DNA of 47,571 nt from NCBI GenBank assembly GCA_000681355.2, contig JJNX02000009.1, positions 1 through 47,571 of the forward strand, given 5' to 3'. Source of the stretch: Peptococcaceae bacterium SCADC1_2_3. Its GTDB lineage: Bacteria; Bacillota; Desulfotomaculia; Desulfotomaculales; Nap2-2B. Numbering within the stretch: position 1 is the first letter of the stretch; every line of letters begins with the position of its first letter. Below, piece by piece: positions 34,141 through 42,752 of this stretch. The notes under the pieces were generated by a model. It worked only from the letters and a program-made list of their open reading frames with translations, had not been told where the DNA came from and searched no databases. The position numbers and the translations under genes are program-made.

Positions 34141-35535
34141 ATGATTGAAGGCAAGCAAGTAAAAATTACTGATACCACTTTACGTGATGGTCATCAGTCC
34201 CTTCTGGCAACGCGCATGAAAATTGAAGACATTTTGCCAATCTGCAGTAAAATAGATGAAGTTGGTTATTATTCCCTGGAAGTTTGGGGTGGGGCAACCT
34301 TTGACACGTGTTTAAGATTTTTAGATGAAGACCCTTGGGAAAGATTAACTTTATTACGCAAGCACCTAAAAACTCCTTTGCAAATGCTCTTACGGGGTCA
34401 AAATATAGTAGGCTATAAAAATTATCCCGACGATGTGCTTATAGAATTTATTAAAAGAGCATTTTACCACGGCATAAATATTTTTCGGATTTTTGATGCT
34501 TTAAATGACGTTCGTAATTTAAGCCGGTCCATTGAAGTGGTAAAACAGGAAGGGGCTCATGCTCAAGCCACGGTGGTTTACACTATAAGCCCCGTTCATA
34601 ACGTGTCATATTATTTAAAAGTTGCCAAAATTTTAGTTGAAACAGGGGCAGATTCCTTATGTTTAAAAGATATGGCCGGTATTTTAACCCCTCAGGCTGC
34701 TTTTGAAATTTTTAAAACGTGGAAAGAAAACTTAAAAGTCCCACTCCAGGTTCATTCTCACTACACAGGTGGTTTTGCCTCCATGTCTTATTTAAAAGCT
34801 ATTGAAGCAGGGGTAGACATTATTGACTGTGCTATTTCCTCCCTGGCCCTTCAAACCTCCCAACCAGCTACAGAAACAATGGTTATAGCTTTAAAGGGAA
34901 CGCCTTATGATCCTGGTTTAAATCTTACCGTTTTAAGGGAAATTGCCGCCTATTTTCAAGAAGTACGTAAACACTACGCTGAATTTGACCTCGCAACTAA
35001 AAACATAGACCCAAATGTTATACTCTACCAGTTACCTGGGGGTATGATTTCCAATTTTATTTCCCAATTAACCCAGCAAAACGCTCTGGATAAATTACCT
35101 GAAGTTTTAGCGGAATTACCCCGGGTAAGAGAAGATTTAGGATATCCCCCGTTGGTTACCCCAACCAGTCAAATTGTAGGTACACAAGCGTTATTTAACG
35201 TTTTATTTGGTCGTTATAAGATGCCTTCTACAGAAACGAAACAATATTTACGCGGCTATTATGGTTTACCACCCGGCCTAGTTAATGAAAAGATCAGGCA
35301 AATGGTTATTGGGAACGAAAAACCAATTACTTGCCGTCCAGCAGATTTATTACCTCCTGGCATGGAAAAAGCACGGGAAGAAGCCGCCCCGTATAATGAT
35401 AAAATAGAAGACGTTATTTCTGTTGCTTTATTTCCTCAAGCAGCTATATGTTTTTTAAAAGAACAACAAGCCAAAAAAACCAGTCTCAACTTTGATTCGC
35501 TTTGCTCTGAAGATGATGGGATTCATTATATTTAA
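34141..35535 (+). CDS. Transcarboxylase 5S / oxaloacetate decarboxylase alpha-type carboxyltransferase
   Basis: Transfers CO2 between carboxybiotin and pyruvate, making or using oxaloacetate. It has the DRE-TIM family start ITDTTLRDGHQSLLATRM, the metal-binding HSHYTGG, the carboxylated Lys in LCLKDMAGILTP, and TSQPATETMV (a conserved Thr in biotin binding). The C-terminal conserved carboxylase domain is present, ending near 420-464. No biotin domain is fused, consistent with the separate carrier upstream. With 12S and the carrier it completes a methylmalonyl-CoA:pyruvate transcarboxylase. ATG after GGAAGGGAG. Confidence 0.93.
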   Translation: MIEGKQVKITDTTLRDGHQSLLATRMKIEDILPICSKIDEVGYYSLEVWGGATFDTCLRFLDEDPWERLTLLRKHLKTPLQMLLRGQNIVGYKNYPDDVLIEFIKRAFYHGINIFRIFDALNDVRNLSRSIEVVKQEGAHAQATVVYTISPVHNVSYYLKVAKILVETGADSLCLKDMAGILTPQAAFEIFKTWKENLKVPLQVHSHYTGGFASMSYLKAIEAGVDIIDCAISSLALQTSQPATETMVIALKGTPYDPGLNLTVLREIAAYFQEVRKHYAEFDLATKNIDPNVILYQLPGGMISNFISQLTQQNALDKLPEVLAELPRVREDLGYPPLVTPTSQIVGTQALFNVLFGRYKMPSTETKQYLRGYYGLPPGLVNEKIRQMVIGNEKPITCRPADLLPPGMEKAREEAAPYNDKIEDVISVALFPQAAICFLKEQQAKKTSLNFDSLCSEDDGIHYI

Positions 35536-35595
35536 TTTACTTTTGGCCATAATTAAGGGTATATAACAATTTATTATTAAAAATTTACCTTGTTT

Positions 35596-35601
35596 TATAA
35601 T
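35596..35601 (+). promoter_or_regulatory. -10 box of a possible pstS promoter
   Basis: A perfect TATAAT 17 bases upstream of the pstS TTG, with a poor -35 (ATTATT at 35573-35578). A weak -35 would fit an activator-dependent promoter such as those served by PhoP, but no clear PhoP direct repeats were found. The short distance to the start would leave a very short leader. Confidence 0.35.
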
Positions 35602-35618
35602 GAAAAGAGGGATTAGTT

Positions 35619-36491
35619 TTGTTTAAAGGGAGAAAATATTTATTTATATTCTTAACGGGTCTTTTTATTTTTTTTATGGTAACTTTTACTGGCTGTGGTA
35701 AGCAAAAGGATAACGGCCAAACCTCACCAGTTTCAGGAACCTTAACCATCGTTGGTTCTACCGCCATGCAACCCTTAGTGGAAGAGGCAGCAGCAAAATT
35801 TCAAACTAAGAACCCCCAGGTGCAAATAGTGGTCCAGGGAGGGGGAAGCGGAACAGGTTTAACCCAAGTAGCTCAGGGAGCAGCAGATATAGGAAATTCC
35901 GATATTGAGGCTCACGAAAAAGAGGGAATTGAAGCAAGTCAATTGACAGGCACCAAAATATGTGTGGTTGGGATAGCGGTGGTAATTAATCCTAACTGTA
36001 AAATTAAAAACTTAAGTAAGAAACAATTAAAAGATATATTTACCGGAAAAATTACTAATTGGAAAGAGGTTGGCGGATCCAACCAAAGGATTGTTCTAGT
36101 TAATCGTCCTAAAGGTTCAGGTACAAGAATTACCTTTAAAAAGTTCGCCTTAGACGGAGCTGAAGAAGCTAAGGGAATGGAAAGTGATTCCTCAGGCGTG
36201 GTGCGGCAAATCATCAGTAACACCCCCGGGGCTATTGGTTATCTAGCCTTGCCATACGTTAACGATACGGTAAACACGTTGAGTATAGACGGTTACGCTC
36301 CTACAAAAGAAAACATTATCAGCGGAAAGTATCCTGTTTGGGCTTACCAGTATATGTATACCAAAGGCCAGCCGGCAGGATTAAAGAAAATTTTTTTAGA
36401 TTATATGTTAAATACGGAAGTTCAAACAACCATTGTACCAGATTTAGGATATATCCCTATTACGGCCATGAAAGTTACCAGAGATAAATAA
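35619..36491 (+). CDS. pstS: Phosphate ABC transporter substrate-binding lipoprotein
   Basis: Binds inorganic phosphate outside the membrane and hands it to PstCA. The 290 residues start with a lipoprotein signal (membrane stretch 7-24, lipobox TFTGC with Cys at about 26). The PBP-like domain carries the phosphate-contacting GSTAMQPL, GGGSGTG and RPKGSGTRITF words. The start is TTG after AGAGGGAT. First gene of pstS-pstC-pstA. Such operons are induced by phosphate limitation through PhoPR; that is family knowledge, not seen in the sequence. Confidence 0.95.
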   Translation: MFKGRKYLFIFLTGLFIFFMVTFTGCGKQKDNGQTSPVSGTLTIVGSTAMQPLVEEAAAKFQTKNPQVQIVVQGGGSGTGLTQVAQGAADIGNSDIEAHEKEGIEASQLTGTKICVVGIAVVINPNCKIKNLSKKQLKDIFTGKITNWKEVGGSNQRIVLVNRPKGSGTRITFKKFALDGAEEAKGMESDSSGVVRQIISNTPGAIGYLALPYVNDTVNTLSIDGYAPTKENIISGKYPVWAYQYMYTKGQPAGLKKIFLDYMLNTEVQTTIVPDLGYIPITAMKVTRDK

Positions 36492-36547
36492 AAAAAGTAG
36501 TCACCCCGTAATTTTAAGTATTTATCCAGGCAAAAAGGGGACTGGTA

Positions 36548-37471
36548 ATGGCTAAAAGTTCATTTTCTTTTAAGACTGATTCATGGTTGGTAAAAAGAAA
36601 AAAGTACCATGAAATTGGTGGGAAGGCTCTAGCTTTTGTTTGTGCGGCTGTGGTAATCATTTTAACGTTAGCCCTGGTTTATTTTATCAGCACTAAAGGC
36701 TTAGCTGCCTTTTTCATCAATAAAGTAAGCTTTAAAGAATTTTTTTTAAGTACCCAATGGTGGCCAGACCGCCCCCCGATTGAAGGTGGCCCTAAAGTAG
36801 GGGCTTTACCCTTTATCATTGGCTCTCTTGCTGTTTCTATGCTGGCTGTATTGGTAAGCGCCCCACTAAGCATTCTGGTTGCTGTTTTTATGGTGGAAAT
36901 TGCTCCTGCCTGGGGGCAGCGCATCCTGCAACCGGCCATTGAGCTATTGGCCGGAATTCCCTCGGTGGTTTATGGTTATGTTGGTCTAATTTTACTGGTT
37001 CCTTTCATTCGCGATTATATTGGGGGCAACGGTTTCAGTGTCCTGGCGGGTTTTTTGGTCCTGGCCGTAATGATTTTACCCACCATTATTAGTGTTTCTA
37101 CCGACAGCCTCCGTTCGCTGCCCCGCCAATGGAAAGAAGCGGCCTTTGCTCTAGGCTCCACCCACTGGCAGGTAATTAGACTGGTCTTACTGCCGGCGGC
37201 ACGTTCGGGAATAATCACCGGTATTGTTTTAGGTCTGGCGCGTGCTTTTGGGGAAGCCTTAGCGGTACAGATGGTAATTGGTAATACCCGAAAAATTCCT
37301 ACCTCAATTTTAGACCCGGTTATGACCCTTACCAGCGCCATTACTATGGACATGGGTTATACAACCACAGGTTCCCTGTGGAATAACACTCTATGGACAA
37401 TGAGCCTAATCTTACTAGGGTTGTCTTTTTTCTTCATTTTAACTATTAAAATAGTTTCTAAAAGGGGATAG
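36548..37471 (+). CDS. pstC: Phosphate ABC transporter permease
   Basis: One of the two channel subunits for phosphate import. The 307 residues have six membrane helices, a large second loop and the cytoplasmic EAA-type motif EAAFALGSTHWQVIRLVLLPAARSGIITG region that docks the ATPase, followed by GLARAFGEALAVQMVIGN. ATG after AAAAAGGGG. It is followed 4 bases later by pstA. The ATPase it needs (PstB) is not encoded in this window. Confidence 0.95.
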   Translation: MAKSSFSFKTDSWLVKRKKYHEIGGKALAFVCAAVVIILTLALVYFISTKGLAAFFINKVSFKEFFLSTQWWPDRPPIEGGPKVGALPFIIGSLAVSMLAVLVSAPLSILVAVFMVEIAPAWGQRILQPAIELLAGIPSVVYGYVGLILLVPFIRDYIGGNGFSVLAGFLVLAVMILPTIISVSTDSLRSLPRQWKEAAFALGSTHWQVIRLVLLPAARSGIITGIVLGLARAFGEALAVQMVIGNTRKIPTSILDPVMTLTSAITMDMGYTTTGSLWNNTLWTMSLILLGLSFFFILTIKIVSKRG

Positions 37472-37475
37472 GGTA

Positions 37476-38360
37476 TTGAACGCCTGGTTGGCAAACCGGA
37501 TTGCCTTATGTTTGTTTTGGCTGGGAGCAGGATTGGTGCTGATTTTACTACTGGGGTTGTTATTTTTTATTTTGCTTGAAGGAATAAGGGTTATCAGTTG
37601 GGATTTTTTAACCTTACCGGCAGCAACAACCCGTTCCGGCGGGGGCATTGGCCCCCAAATATTTAATTCTTTTTATCTTTTAATTCTTACCATGCTCATG
37701 ACCATTCCCTTAGGTTTGTTAGCCGGGATATACATGGCCGAATACGCGAAAAAGGGGCCTTTAATTGAGCTTATCCGGCTAAGTATTGAAACTTTAACTT
37801 CACTTCCCTCAATTGTGGTTGGTCTTTTTGGTTTACTGCTTTTTGTTAATTATACGGGCTGGGGATATTCCTTAATGGCCGGAGCATTGACTTTGACGGT
37901 AATCAATTTACCTATGATGGTAAGGATCTCTGAAGAGGCCATTCAGGGTGTATTTCCTGATCTACGTGAGGCCAGTCTGGCTTTAGGCGCTACCCGCTGG
38001 CAAACAATTTGGCGCATTATGATTCCGGCGGCCCTTCCGGCTTTGGTTACCGGCATAATCATTACTTCCGGACGTGTTTTTGGCGAAGCAGCCGCTTTAT
38101 TGTATACTGCGGGCATGAGCAGTCCGGCTTTAGATTTTACCAACTGGAATATTTTTAGTTCCGCTTCACCCCTTAACCCTTTTCGTCCGGCAGAAACTCT
38201 GGCCGTTCATATTTGGAAAGTAAACGCAGAAGCAATTATTCCCGACGTAAAAAGGGTAGCCAACGGCTCGGCAGCCGTTTTAATTTTAATAGTATTAATA
38301 TTTAATTTATTGGCCCGCTGGTTAGGACACTATATTAACCGCAAATTAACCGCTGTTTAA
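37476..38360 (+). CDS. pstA: Phosphate ABC transporter permease
   Basis: The second channel subunit, 294 residues, six membrane helices, EAA loop EASLALGATRWQTIWRIMIPAALPALVTG region and ITSGRVFGEAAALLYTAG. The start is TTG, GGGGATAGG upstream. In most bacteria pstB and phoU follow at once. Here the next gene, ylbJ, is on the other strand with only 6 bases between the two stop codons, so no further operon member exists and the ATPase must be elsewhere. Confidence 0.94.
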   Translation: MNAWLANRIALCLFWLGAGLVLILLLGLLFFILLEGIRVISWDFLTLPAATTRSGGGIGPQIFNSFYLLILTMLMTIPLGLLAGIYMAEYAKKGPLIELIRLSIETLTSLPSIVVGLFGLLLFVNYTGWGYSLMAGALTLTVINLPMMVRISEEAIQGVFPDLREASLALGATRWQTIWRIMIPAALPALVTGIIITSGRVFGEAAALLYTAGMSSPALDFTNWNIFSSASPLNPFRPAETLAVHIWKVNAEAIIPDVKRVANGSAAVLILIVLIFNLLARWLGHYINRKLTAV

Positions 38361-38366
38361 ATAAAG

Positions 38367-39707
38367 TTAGTTAATTTTAGCCCGTAAACATAAACGAAGT
38401 AAATAGCTTAAAAAAAGAAGGGCCAAAAAAAGAATAATTAAAGCGGCCAGGAAAGAGGCGGAAATATAACCGCATAAAGGTAAGCTTAGCCACAAAGAAA
38501 GGGACCGTTCCAAACAATTAAAGGGGGCGGTAACAGGCTGGACAAACGATTTGATTAAAGCGTGTAATGGCCCAAAAAGTAAATAAGTATAAAAGACAGC
38601 CAAAAAAGCATGGGCCAGGCGCCCAAATACGTAAGGCGCTAAGCGTAAATCAGTTTTAGCAATCATACTGGCGGCTTGGGCGTGGATAGAAAACCCACTC
38701 CAGGCCAAAATCATGGCTACCGCCATTAATTGCTGGGAAAGAGGAGCTATAGTCTCACTGGCCATCTTAGTACCGATGGTCACCTCAAACAAGCCGCTGG
38801 CTATGGCTGACAAAACTGCCGGTTCAAAACCTAAGGGCAACAAAAAAAAGCCCATTACCCGCGCAAAAAAGTTTATCCAGCCAGTATCGGTTAAAAGTCT
38901 GATTACCACGGCGAAAAAAATAATAAAACCCCCGATGCTCAAAAGGTTATTAACCGCGCTACTTACCGCCTCACTAATAATTTTTCCCAAGGGGCGGTTT
39001 TCTTGTTGTTGCACCCGGCTCATTTCCCGCCAGGCTTTTTTAATAATGTTCCCACAACTTGGTTTAGGCAGGGTAATGGTTTCCGGGTCTTTACGTCCAT
39101 AATAACGCAGGCAAAAACCAAGGGTCAGGTTAGCCAGGTAATGATTAAGAGCAATAAGTGGTCCTAAAGACGGGTTATGAAACATTCCGGTGGCCACTGC
39201 AACCAACATAAATAAGGGGCTGGAGTTATTAGTAAAGACCAGCAGGCGTTCACCTTCAATCCGGGTGCATAAACGTTGCTGACGTAAACGCGCCGTAATC
39301 ATTGCCCCTACCGGGTACCCGGAAGTATAACCAATTGCCACCACAAAAGAGCCGGCGCCAGGAACATTAAAAAGAGGACGCATTACTGGTTCAAGTAAAA
39401 CACCCATAAAATGAACCACCCCTAAACTCATTAAAATTTCCGAGGCAATAAAAAAGGGGAGCAGGGATGGAAAAACAATATTCCACCAGGCATTAAGCCC
39501 ATTAACTGCTCCGGTGTACGTAGCACCCGGGTAAGCAACCATAAAAATAATAAAGGCCACTACCCCAACAGCCCCTAAAACCCGGGATAATTGGTGGTAT
39601 TGCTGGTTTAAAAAATTAGTTAAAAATAATATTTTCCTTTTTCTAAGGGCCTTTAAAAATATAGTTCCTGTAAACCCCGCTAAAATAATTAATAAAATAG
39701 TTAACAT
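38367..39707 (-). CDS. ylbJ: Sporulation integral membrane protein YlbJ
   Basis: A 446-residue protein with about ten membrane helices and the nucleoside-recognition/gate domains of the YlbJ/SpoVV family: NAWWNIVFPSLLPFFIASEIL and GYTSGYPVGAMITARL in the N-half, and GWINFFARVMGFFLLPLG and AIASGLFEVTIGTKMASE in the C-half. In Bacillus this SigE-dependent protein sits in the outer forespore membrane and helps dipicolinic acid reach the spore. It is convergent with pstA. A hydrophilic insert near 200-240 is of unknown role. ATG start. Confidence 0.92.
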   Translation of the reverse strand: MLTILLIILAGFTGTIFLKALRKRKILFLTNFLNQQYHQLSRVLGAVGVVAFIIFMVAYPGATYTGAVNGLNAWWNIVFPSLLPFFIASEILMSLGVVHFMGVLLEPVMRPLFNVPGAGSFVVAIGYTSGYPVGAMITARLRQQRLCTRIEGERLLVFTNNSSPLFMLVAVATGMFHNPSLGPLIALNHYLANLTLGFCLRYYGRKDPETITLPKPSCGNIIKKAWREMSRVQQQENRPLGKIISEAVSSAVNNLLSIGGFIIFFAVVIRLLTDTGWINFFARVMGFFLLPLGFEPAVLSAIASGLFEVTIGTKMASETIAPLSQQLMAVAMILAWSGFSIHAQAASMIAKTDLRLAPYVFGRLAHAFLAVFYTYLLFGPLHALIKSFVQPVTAPFNCLERSLSLWLSLPLCGYISASFLAALIILFLALLFLSYLLRLCLRAKIN

Positions 39708-39960
39708 TAAAACCGCCTGTTCGTTTAGATTTATAAAATACCCACGGCTAATAACTGATAACTGACTATTGACCGGTTATAGCTAATACGGATGCTAATT
39801 CAATTTTTTTATATATTTTATTGGGAAAAATCTGGGTAGTAGAACCAAATAAATAAGGAGGAAGAAAAAGCGAAGTAATTGTTTTATCCGAATTGCCGAC
39901 ACGATTATTCCTTAAGCATTGACGTTGTTGAAAGATTGGCAGGTTTTATGTTTAAGCATT

Positions 39961-40503
39961 TTACCCGTAAAGATACTGGTATACCTTGTGGTTCCATAAA
40001 ACCTTCCGGATAAATTGTCTTGTTTCCGGAAAGGGAAGCGAATCCAGGTCTGTCAGCTCACCAACCCACTGTTTTTGCTGCAGCCACCTGCTTACATTTT
40101 CACGCCCCCCATTATAGGCCGCTAAAGCTAAAATGGTGTTCCCGTAAAATTCCCGTTTTAACTCCGCCAGATACCACGACCCCAGACAAATATTTACTTC
40201 GGGTTCATCTAACTGTTCTACCTTAAATTCAATTTGTCCTATCTGCAAAGCCACCCATCTTCCTGTCTCCGGCATAATCTGCATCAACCCACGGGCCCCT
40301 TTGGCTGATAAAGCCTGCGGCTTAAAATTACTTTCGGTTTTAATAACCGCGACCAGCAGGTAAGGATTTAAACCGTTCTTTTGGGCATGGTAAAAAACGG
40401 TCTTCTGATAAGGAAAAGGGTAAAAGAGGCGCCCTATAGGCTTAAAACAAAAGATTAATATCAGGATGAAAAGGAGTAATAACAGCCATTTTAACCTTGC
40501 TAT
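39961..40503 (-). CDS. Membrane-anchored lytic transglycosylase, SLT domain (non-canonical start)
   Basis: A cell-wall lytic transglycosylase cleaving glycan strands, about 180 residues. The N-terminus is a membrane anchor (ARLKWLLLLLFILILIFCF). The SLT domain has the catalytic Glu in LLVAVIKTESNF, then SAKGARGLMQIMPETG, and LALAAYNGG. The first canonical start (TTG at 40287) lies after the catalytic Glu, so it cannot be right. From there up to the stop at 40510-40512 there is no in-frame ATG, GTG or TTG. ATA at 40503 is 9 bases after GGAG; ATT at 40509 and CTG at 40485 are alternatives. It overlaps the coaE stop by 4 bases, suggesting coupling. In Bacillus the same locus holds the related YtcC-free coaE region; here the gene follows coaE. 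Confidence 0.85.
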   Translation of the reverse strand: MARLKWLLLLLFILILIFCFKPIGRLFYPFPYQKTVFYHAQKNGLNPYLLVAVIKTESNFKPQALSAKGARGLMQIMPETGRWVALQIGQIEFKVEQLDEPEVNICLGSWYLAELKREFYGNTILALAAYNGGRENVSRWLQQKQWVGELTDLDSLPFPETRQFIRKVLWNHKVYQYLYG

Positions 40504-41099
40504 TCTAATTCACTCCAAAGTTTATCTACTTGAGTTAACAAATCCTTTATATTGCCATTATTATTTATTATCCGGTGAGCGTATGCTTTTTTTTCTTCCT
40601 GTGGCATTTGAGCTGCCAGCCGCAACCTTACTTCTTCTTCGGTCAAGCCGTCTCTGGTCATAACCCGCTTCAACCGGGTTTCTTCATCTACGGTTATCAG
40701 CCAGACTTCATCAACAAGGTCCTGCATTTTTGCTTCAATTAATAAAGGTACTTCAATTACCAGCACCTTTGGTTCCGCTTTTTTTTGTCTTTTAAACGTT
40801 TTTATTTGTTTTATTAATTCTTTCCTAATTTGAGGGTGAACAATAGCATTTAAGCTGACCAGCGCGTTAGCGTCACGAAAGACTTTTGCCCCTATATATT
40901 TGCGGTCCAGGGTCCCATCTGAACGGAGTGTTTCCCGGCCAAACTTACGCACTATTTTTTCCAAAGCCGGAGCACCAAAAGCCACCACTTCTCTGGCTAC
41001 AATATCGGTATTAATTACTTGCGCGCCAAGTTCCCGCAGGCGACGGGAAACAAAACTTTTACCACTACCAATATTACCAGTTAGACCAATAATTATCAT
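40500..41099 (-). CDS. coaE: Dephospho-CoA kinase
   Basis: Catalyses the last step of coenzyme A synthesis, phosphorylating the 3' hydroxyl of dephospho-CoA. The 199 residues show the P-loop GLTGNIGSGKS at 5-15, the DTD-like INTDIVAREVV, LVIEVPLLIEA (substrate lid) and the Arg-rich LKRVMTRDGLTEEEVRLRL. Length is normal. It lies in the conserved polA-mutM-ytaF-coaE order, about 104 bases after ytaF with an inverted repeat between. Its stop overlaps the start region of the lytic transglycosylase. Confidence 0.96.
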   Translation of the reverse strand: MIIIGLTGNIGSGKSFVSRRLRELGAQVINTDIVAREVVAFGAPALEKIVRKFGRETLRSDGTLDRKYIGAKVFRDANALVSLNAIVHPQIRKELIKQIKTFKRQKKAEPKVLVIEVPLLIEAKMQDLVDEVWLITVDEETRLKRVMTRDGLTEEEVRLRLAAQMPQEEKKAYAHRIINNNGNIKDLLTQVDKLWSELE

Positions 41100-41173
41100 T
41101 TAATATTTCCGTCCTAAATATTTTTTACGATTCGTTAAACACAGTTAAATTTACTTTAGTATACTTTAATATA

Positions 41174-41213
41174 TTTAAAGTAAATTATTTATATAATAAT
41201 AATTTACTTTAAA
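41174..41213. terminator. Perfect 16-bp inverted repeat at the 3' end of ytaF
   Basis: TTTAAAGTAAATTATT (41174-41189) and its exact complement (41198-41213) enclose an 8-base loop. The ytaF stop codon (41204-41206) is inside the right arm. Two more TTACTTTA words follow at about 41150-41170. The stem is entirely AT-rich with no long T-run, so it may be a weak terminator, an mRNA 3' end cap, or a dispersed palindrome. Confidence 0.55.
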
Positions 41214-41833
41214 TTCAGGAACCCTAAAAATATCAAAATAAAACCAGGCAAGATTAAAAAATACCGGCTAAATATGGAAGCGCTTAAAAATTTCCCGCAG
41301 TATAAACCAAGATAAATAAGGAAAATATGACCTCCCCCTATAATAAAAACAGTTAACAGCAGGTTAATTTTTAGCATTGAAAAGGCAAATCCAGCCGCAA
41401 AAGCATCCAAGGCTAAAGCTAAGCCCAGCAACAATGCTTCTTGAAAAGAAATAACCCCTGAATTATCAAAATCAACCCGTTGGGGCTCCCGGAGCACTTG
41501 AATAACTATCCCCAAAGTACGGATGTGCAACTGCAGTATGGAATGTGGAAGATGGGTCTCCTTTTTTTCCTTAGATTTACCCTGAATTATCATCCAAGTG
41601 CCCAGTAAAAATAAAATAATCCCGCCGCAAAACCTGGCCAATTCTAACGAAATTATTTGGGTTATAAAGTTACCCGCTAACATAGACAGGCTAATGGCGG
41701 CCATAGATTCCAAACAAATTATTAAAACGGAGCTAAGGGGCAATTTAATTTTTCTTACCCCGTAGGCCACCCCAACCCCAAAGGAATCTAAATTTAGCGC
41801 CAGAGCAAGCATAAATATGGTAAACAGGTCCAC
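41204..41833 (-). CDS. ytaF: Sporulation membrane protein YtaF (MntP-like fold)
   Basis: 209 residues and six membrane helices in two repeats. Each repeat carries an Asp motif: LALALNLDSFGVGVAYG at the N-terminus and LGLALALDAFAAGFAFSM in the second half, the pattern of the MntP/LysE-like exporter group to which YtaF belongs. The central hydrophilic loop includes DFDNSGVISF, an EF-hand-like acidic stretch. Function is unknown; it is linked to sporulation in Bacillus, where it also lies between mutM and coaE. The start is GTG. Confidence 0.9.
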   Translation of the reverse strand: MDLFTIFMLALALNLDSFGVGVAYGVRKIKLPLSSVLIICLESMAAISLSMLAGNFITQIISLELARFCGGIILFLLGTWMIIQGKSKEKKETHLPHSILQLHIRTLGIVIQVLREPQRVDFDNSGVISFQEALLLGLALALDAFAAGFAFSMLKINLLLTVFIIGGGHIFLIYLGLYCGKFLSASIFSRYFLILPGFILIFLGFLNLK

Positions 41834-41908
41834 TAATGACCAACCCCCAAGAATTGTTTCTCCTAAAAATCGTATGGGGGAAAAGCAAAAGTGTGCTGAT
41901 TCACTTAA

Positions 41909-42736
41909 TTATAGTTTTTGACAATATGGGCAAATATAGGCACTGCGACCTTGTAGGCGCAGGCGAGTTATAAGCTGACCGCATCGCTCGCAGGCCTGAC
42001 CGGCGCGTCCGTGCACCTTTAGCTTATTTTGGTAATTCCCCGGCCGGCCTTCTCCATCCACGTAATCGCGGATAGTGGTGCCGCGGTAAGCAATGCCCTC
42101 TTGTAAAACTTCCTGAATAGCTTTAAATAACCAGGCTGTTTCTTGAGCCTTTAGCGTATTAGCCGGCCGCAAGGGGTGCAGGTAAGCCCGGTATAAAATT
42201 TCATCAGCGTATATATTACCAATTCCTGCAATAAACGACTGGTCTAAAAGAAGCGGCTTTAACCTGGTACGCCGGTGGCTTAATTCTTGGGCCATTATAT
42301 CCGGGAAAAAATTTTCACTTAAAGGGTCAAATCCTAACTTTTTTAGGCCGGGCATATTTTCTAACTCCTCAAGCGGAACCAGGTATAAACGCCCAAACTG
42401 GCGCAAATCTATAAAACTAAGGCGATGTTCATTACTTAAGTTAAAAAAAGCGTGGGTATGCTTAGCTACCGGGGCATTAGCCGGGGAGTATATTAACTGA
42501 CCCGTCATTTTTAAATGCACTACTAAAACATACTCGGCTGACAAATAAAAAAGTAAATACTTACCACGCCGATTAACGTTAAGAAAAGTTTTTCCTTTAA
42601 GCCCGGTTTGGAATTCGTCCGGATTTGTTATTTGAATAATTTTCGGTAAATATATTTTTACTTCACGAATGGTAAGTCCGGTAATTTTTTGAGCCAGGCT
42701 GCGTTTAATTGTTTCTACTTCCGGCAGTTCAGGCAT
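41909..42736 (-). CDS. mutM: Formamidopyrimidine-DNA glycosylase
   Basis: Removes 8-oxoguanine and formamidopyrimidines from DNA and nicks the backbone. The 275 residues start with catalytic PELPEVETI (Pro2, Glu3 after Met removal), then Lys in NRRGKYLLF, the H2TH helix region with QSFIAGIGNIYADEIL, and a C-terminal zinc finger CERCGQ plus CPYC. ATG start. It lies 16 bases after polA and shares its operon, coupling oxidised-base removal with gap filling. Confidence 0.97.
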   Translation of the reverse strand: MPELPEVETIKRSLAQKITGLTIREVKIYLPKIIQITNPDEFQTGLKGKTFLNVNRRGKYLLFYLSAEYVLVVHLKMTGQLIYSPANAPVAKHTHAFFNLSNEHRLSFIDLRQFGRLYLVPLEELENMPGLKKLGFDPLSENFFPDIMAQELSHRRTRLKPLLLDQSFIAGIGNIYADEILYRAYLHPLRPANTLKAQETAWLFKAIQEVLQEGIAYRGTTIRDYVDGEGRPGNYQNKLKVHGRAGQACERCGQLITRLRLQGRSAYICPYCQKL

Positions 42737-42752
42737 TTAACCACCTTCGCCA

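Noticed and set aside
39745-39782. TAACTGATAACTGACTATTGACC-like words, with a similar stretch at 5920-5940
   Set aside because: Degenerate low-complexity words; similarity between the two places is too weak to call a repeat family.
39879-40013. 44-codon plus-strand frame reading FYPNCRHDYSLSIDVVERLAGF behind AAGGAGGAAG
   Set aside because: Looks protein-like, perhaps a transposase remnant, but the spacing to its TTG is 16-17 bases and it overlaps the lytic transglycosylase C-terminus; no family recognised.
40285-40287. TTG as the start of the lytic transglycosylase
   Set aside because: It would remove the catalytic Glu and the membrane anchor, both clearly encoded upstream in the same frame.
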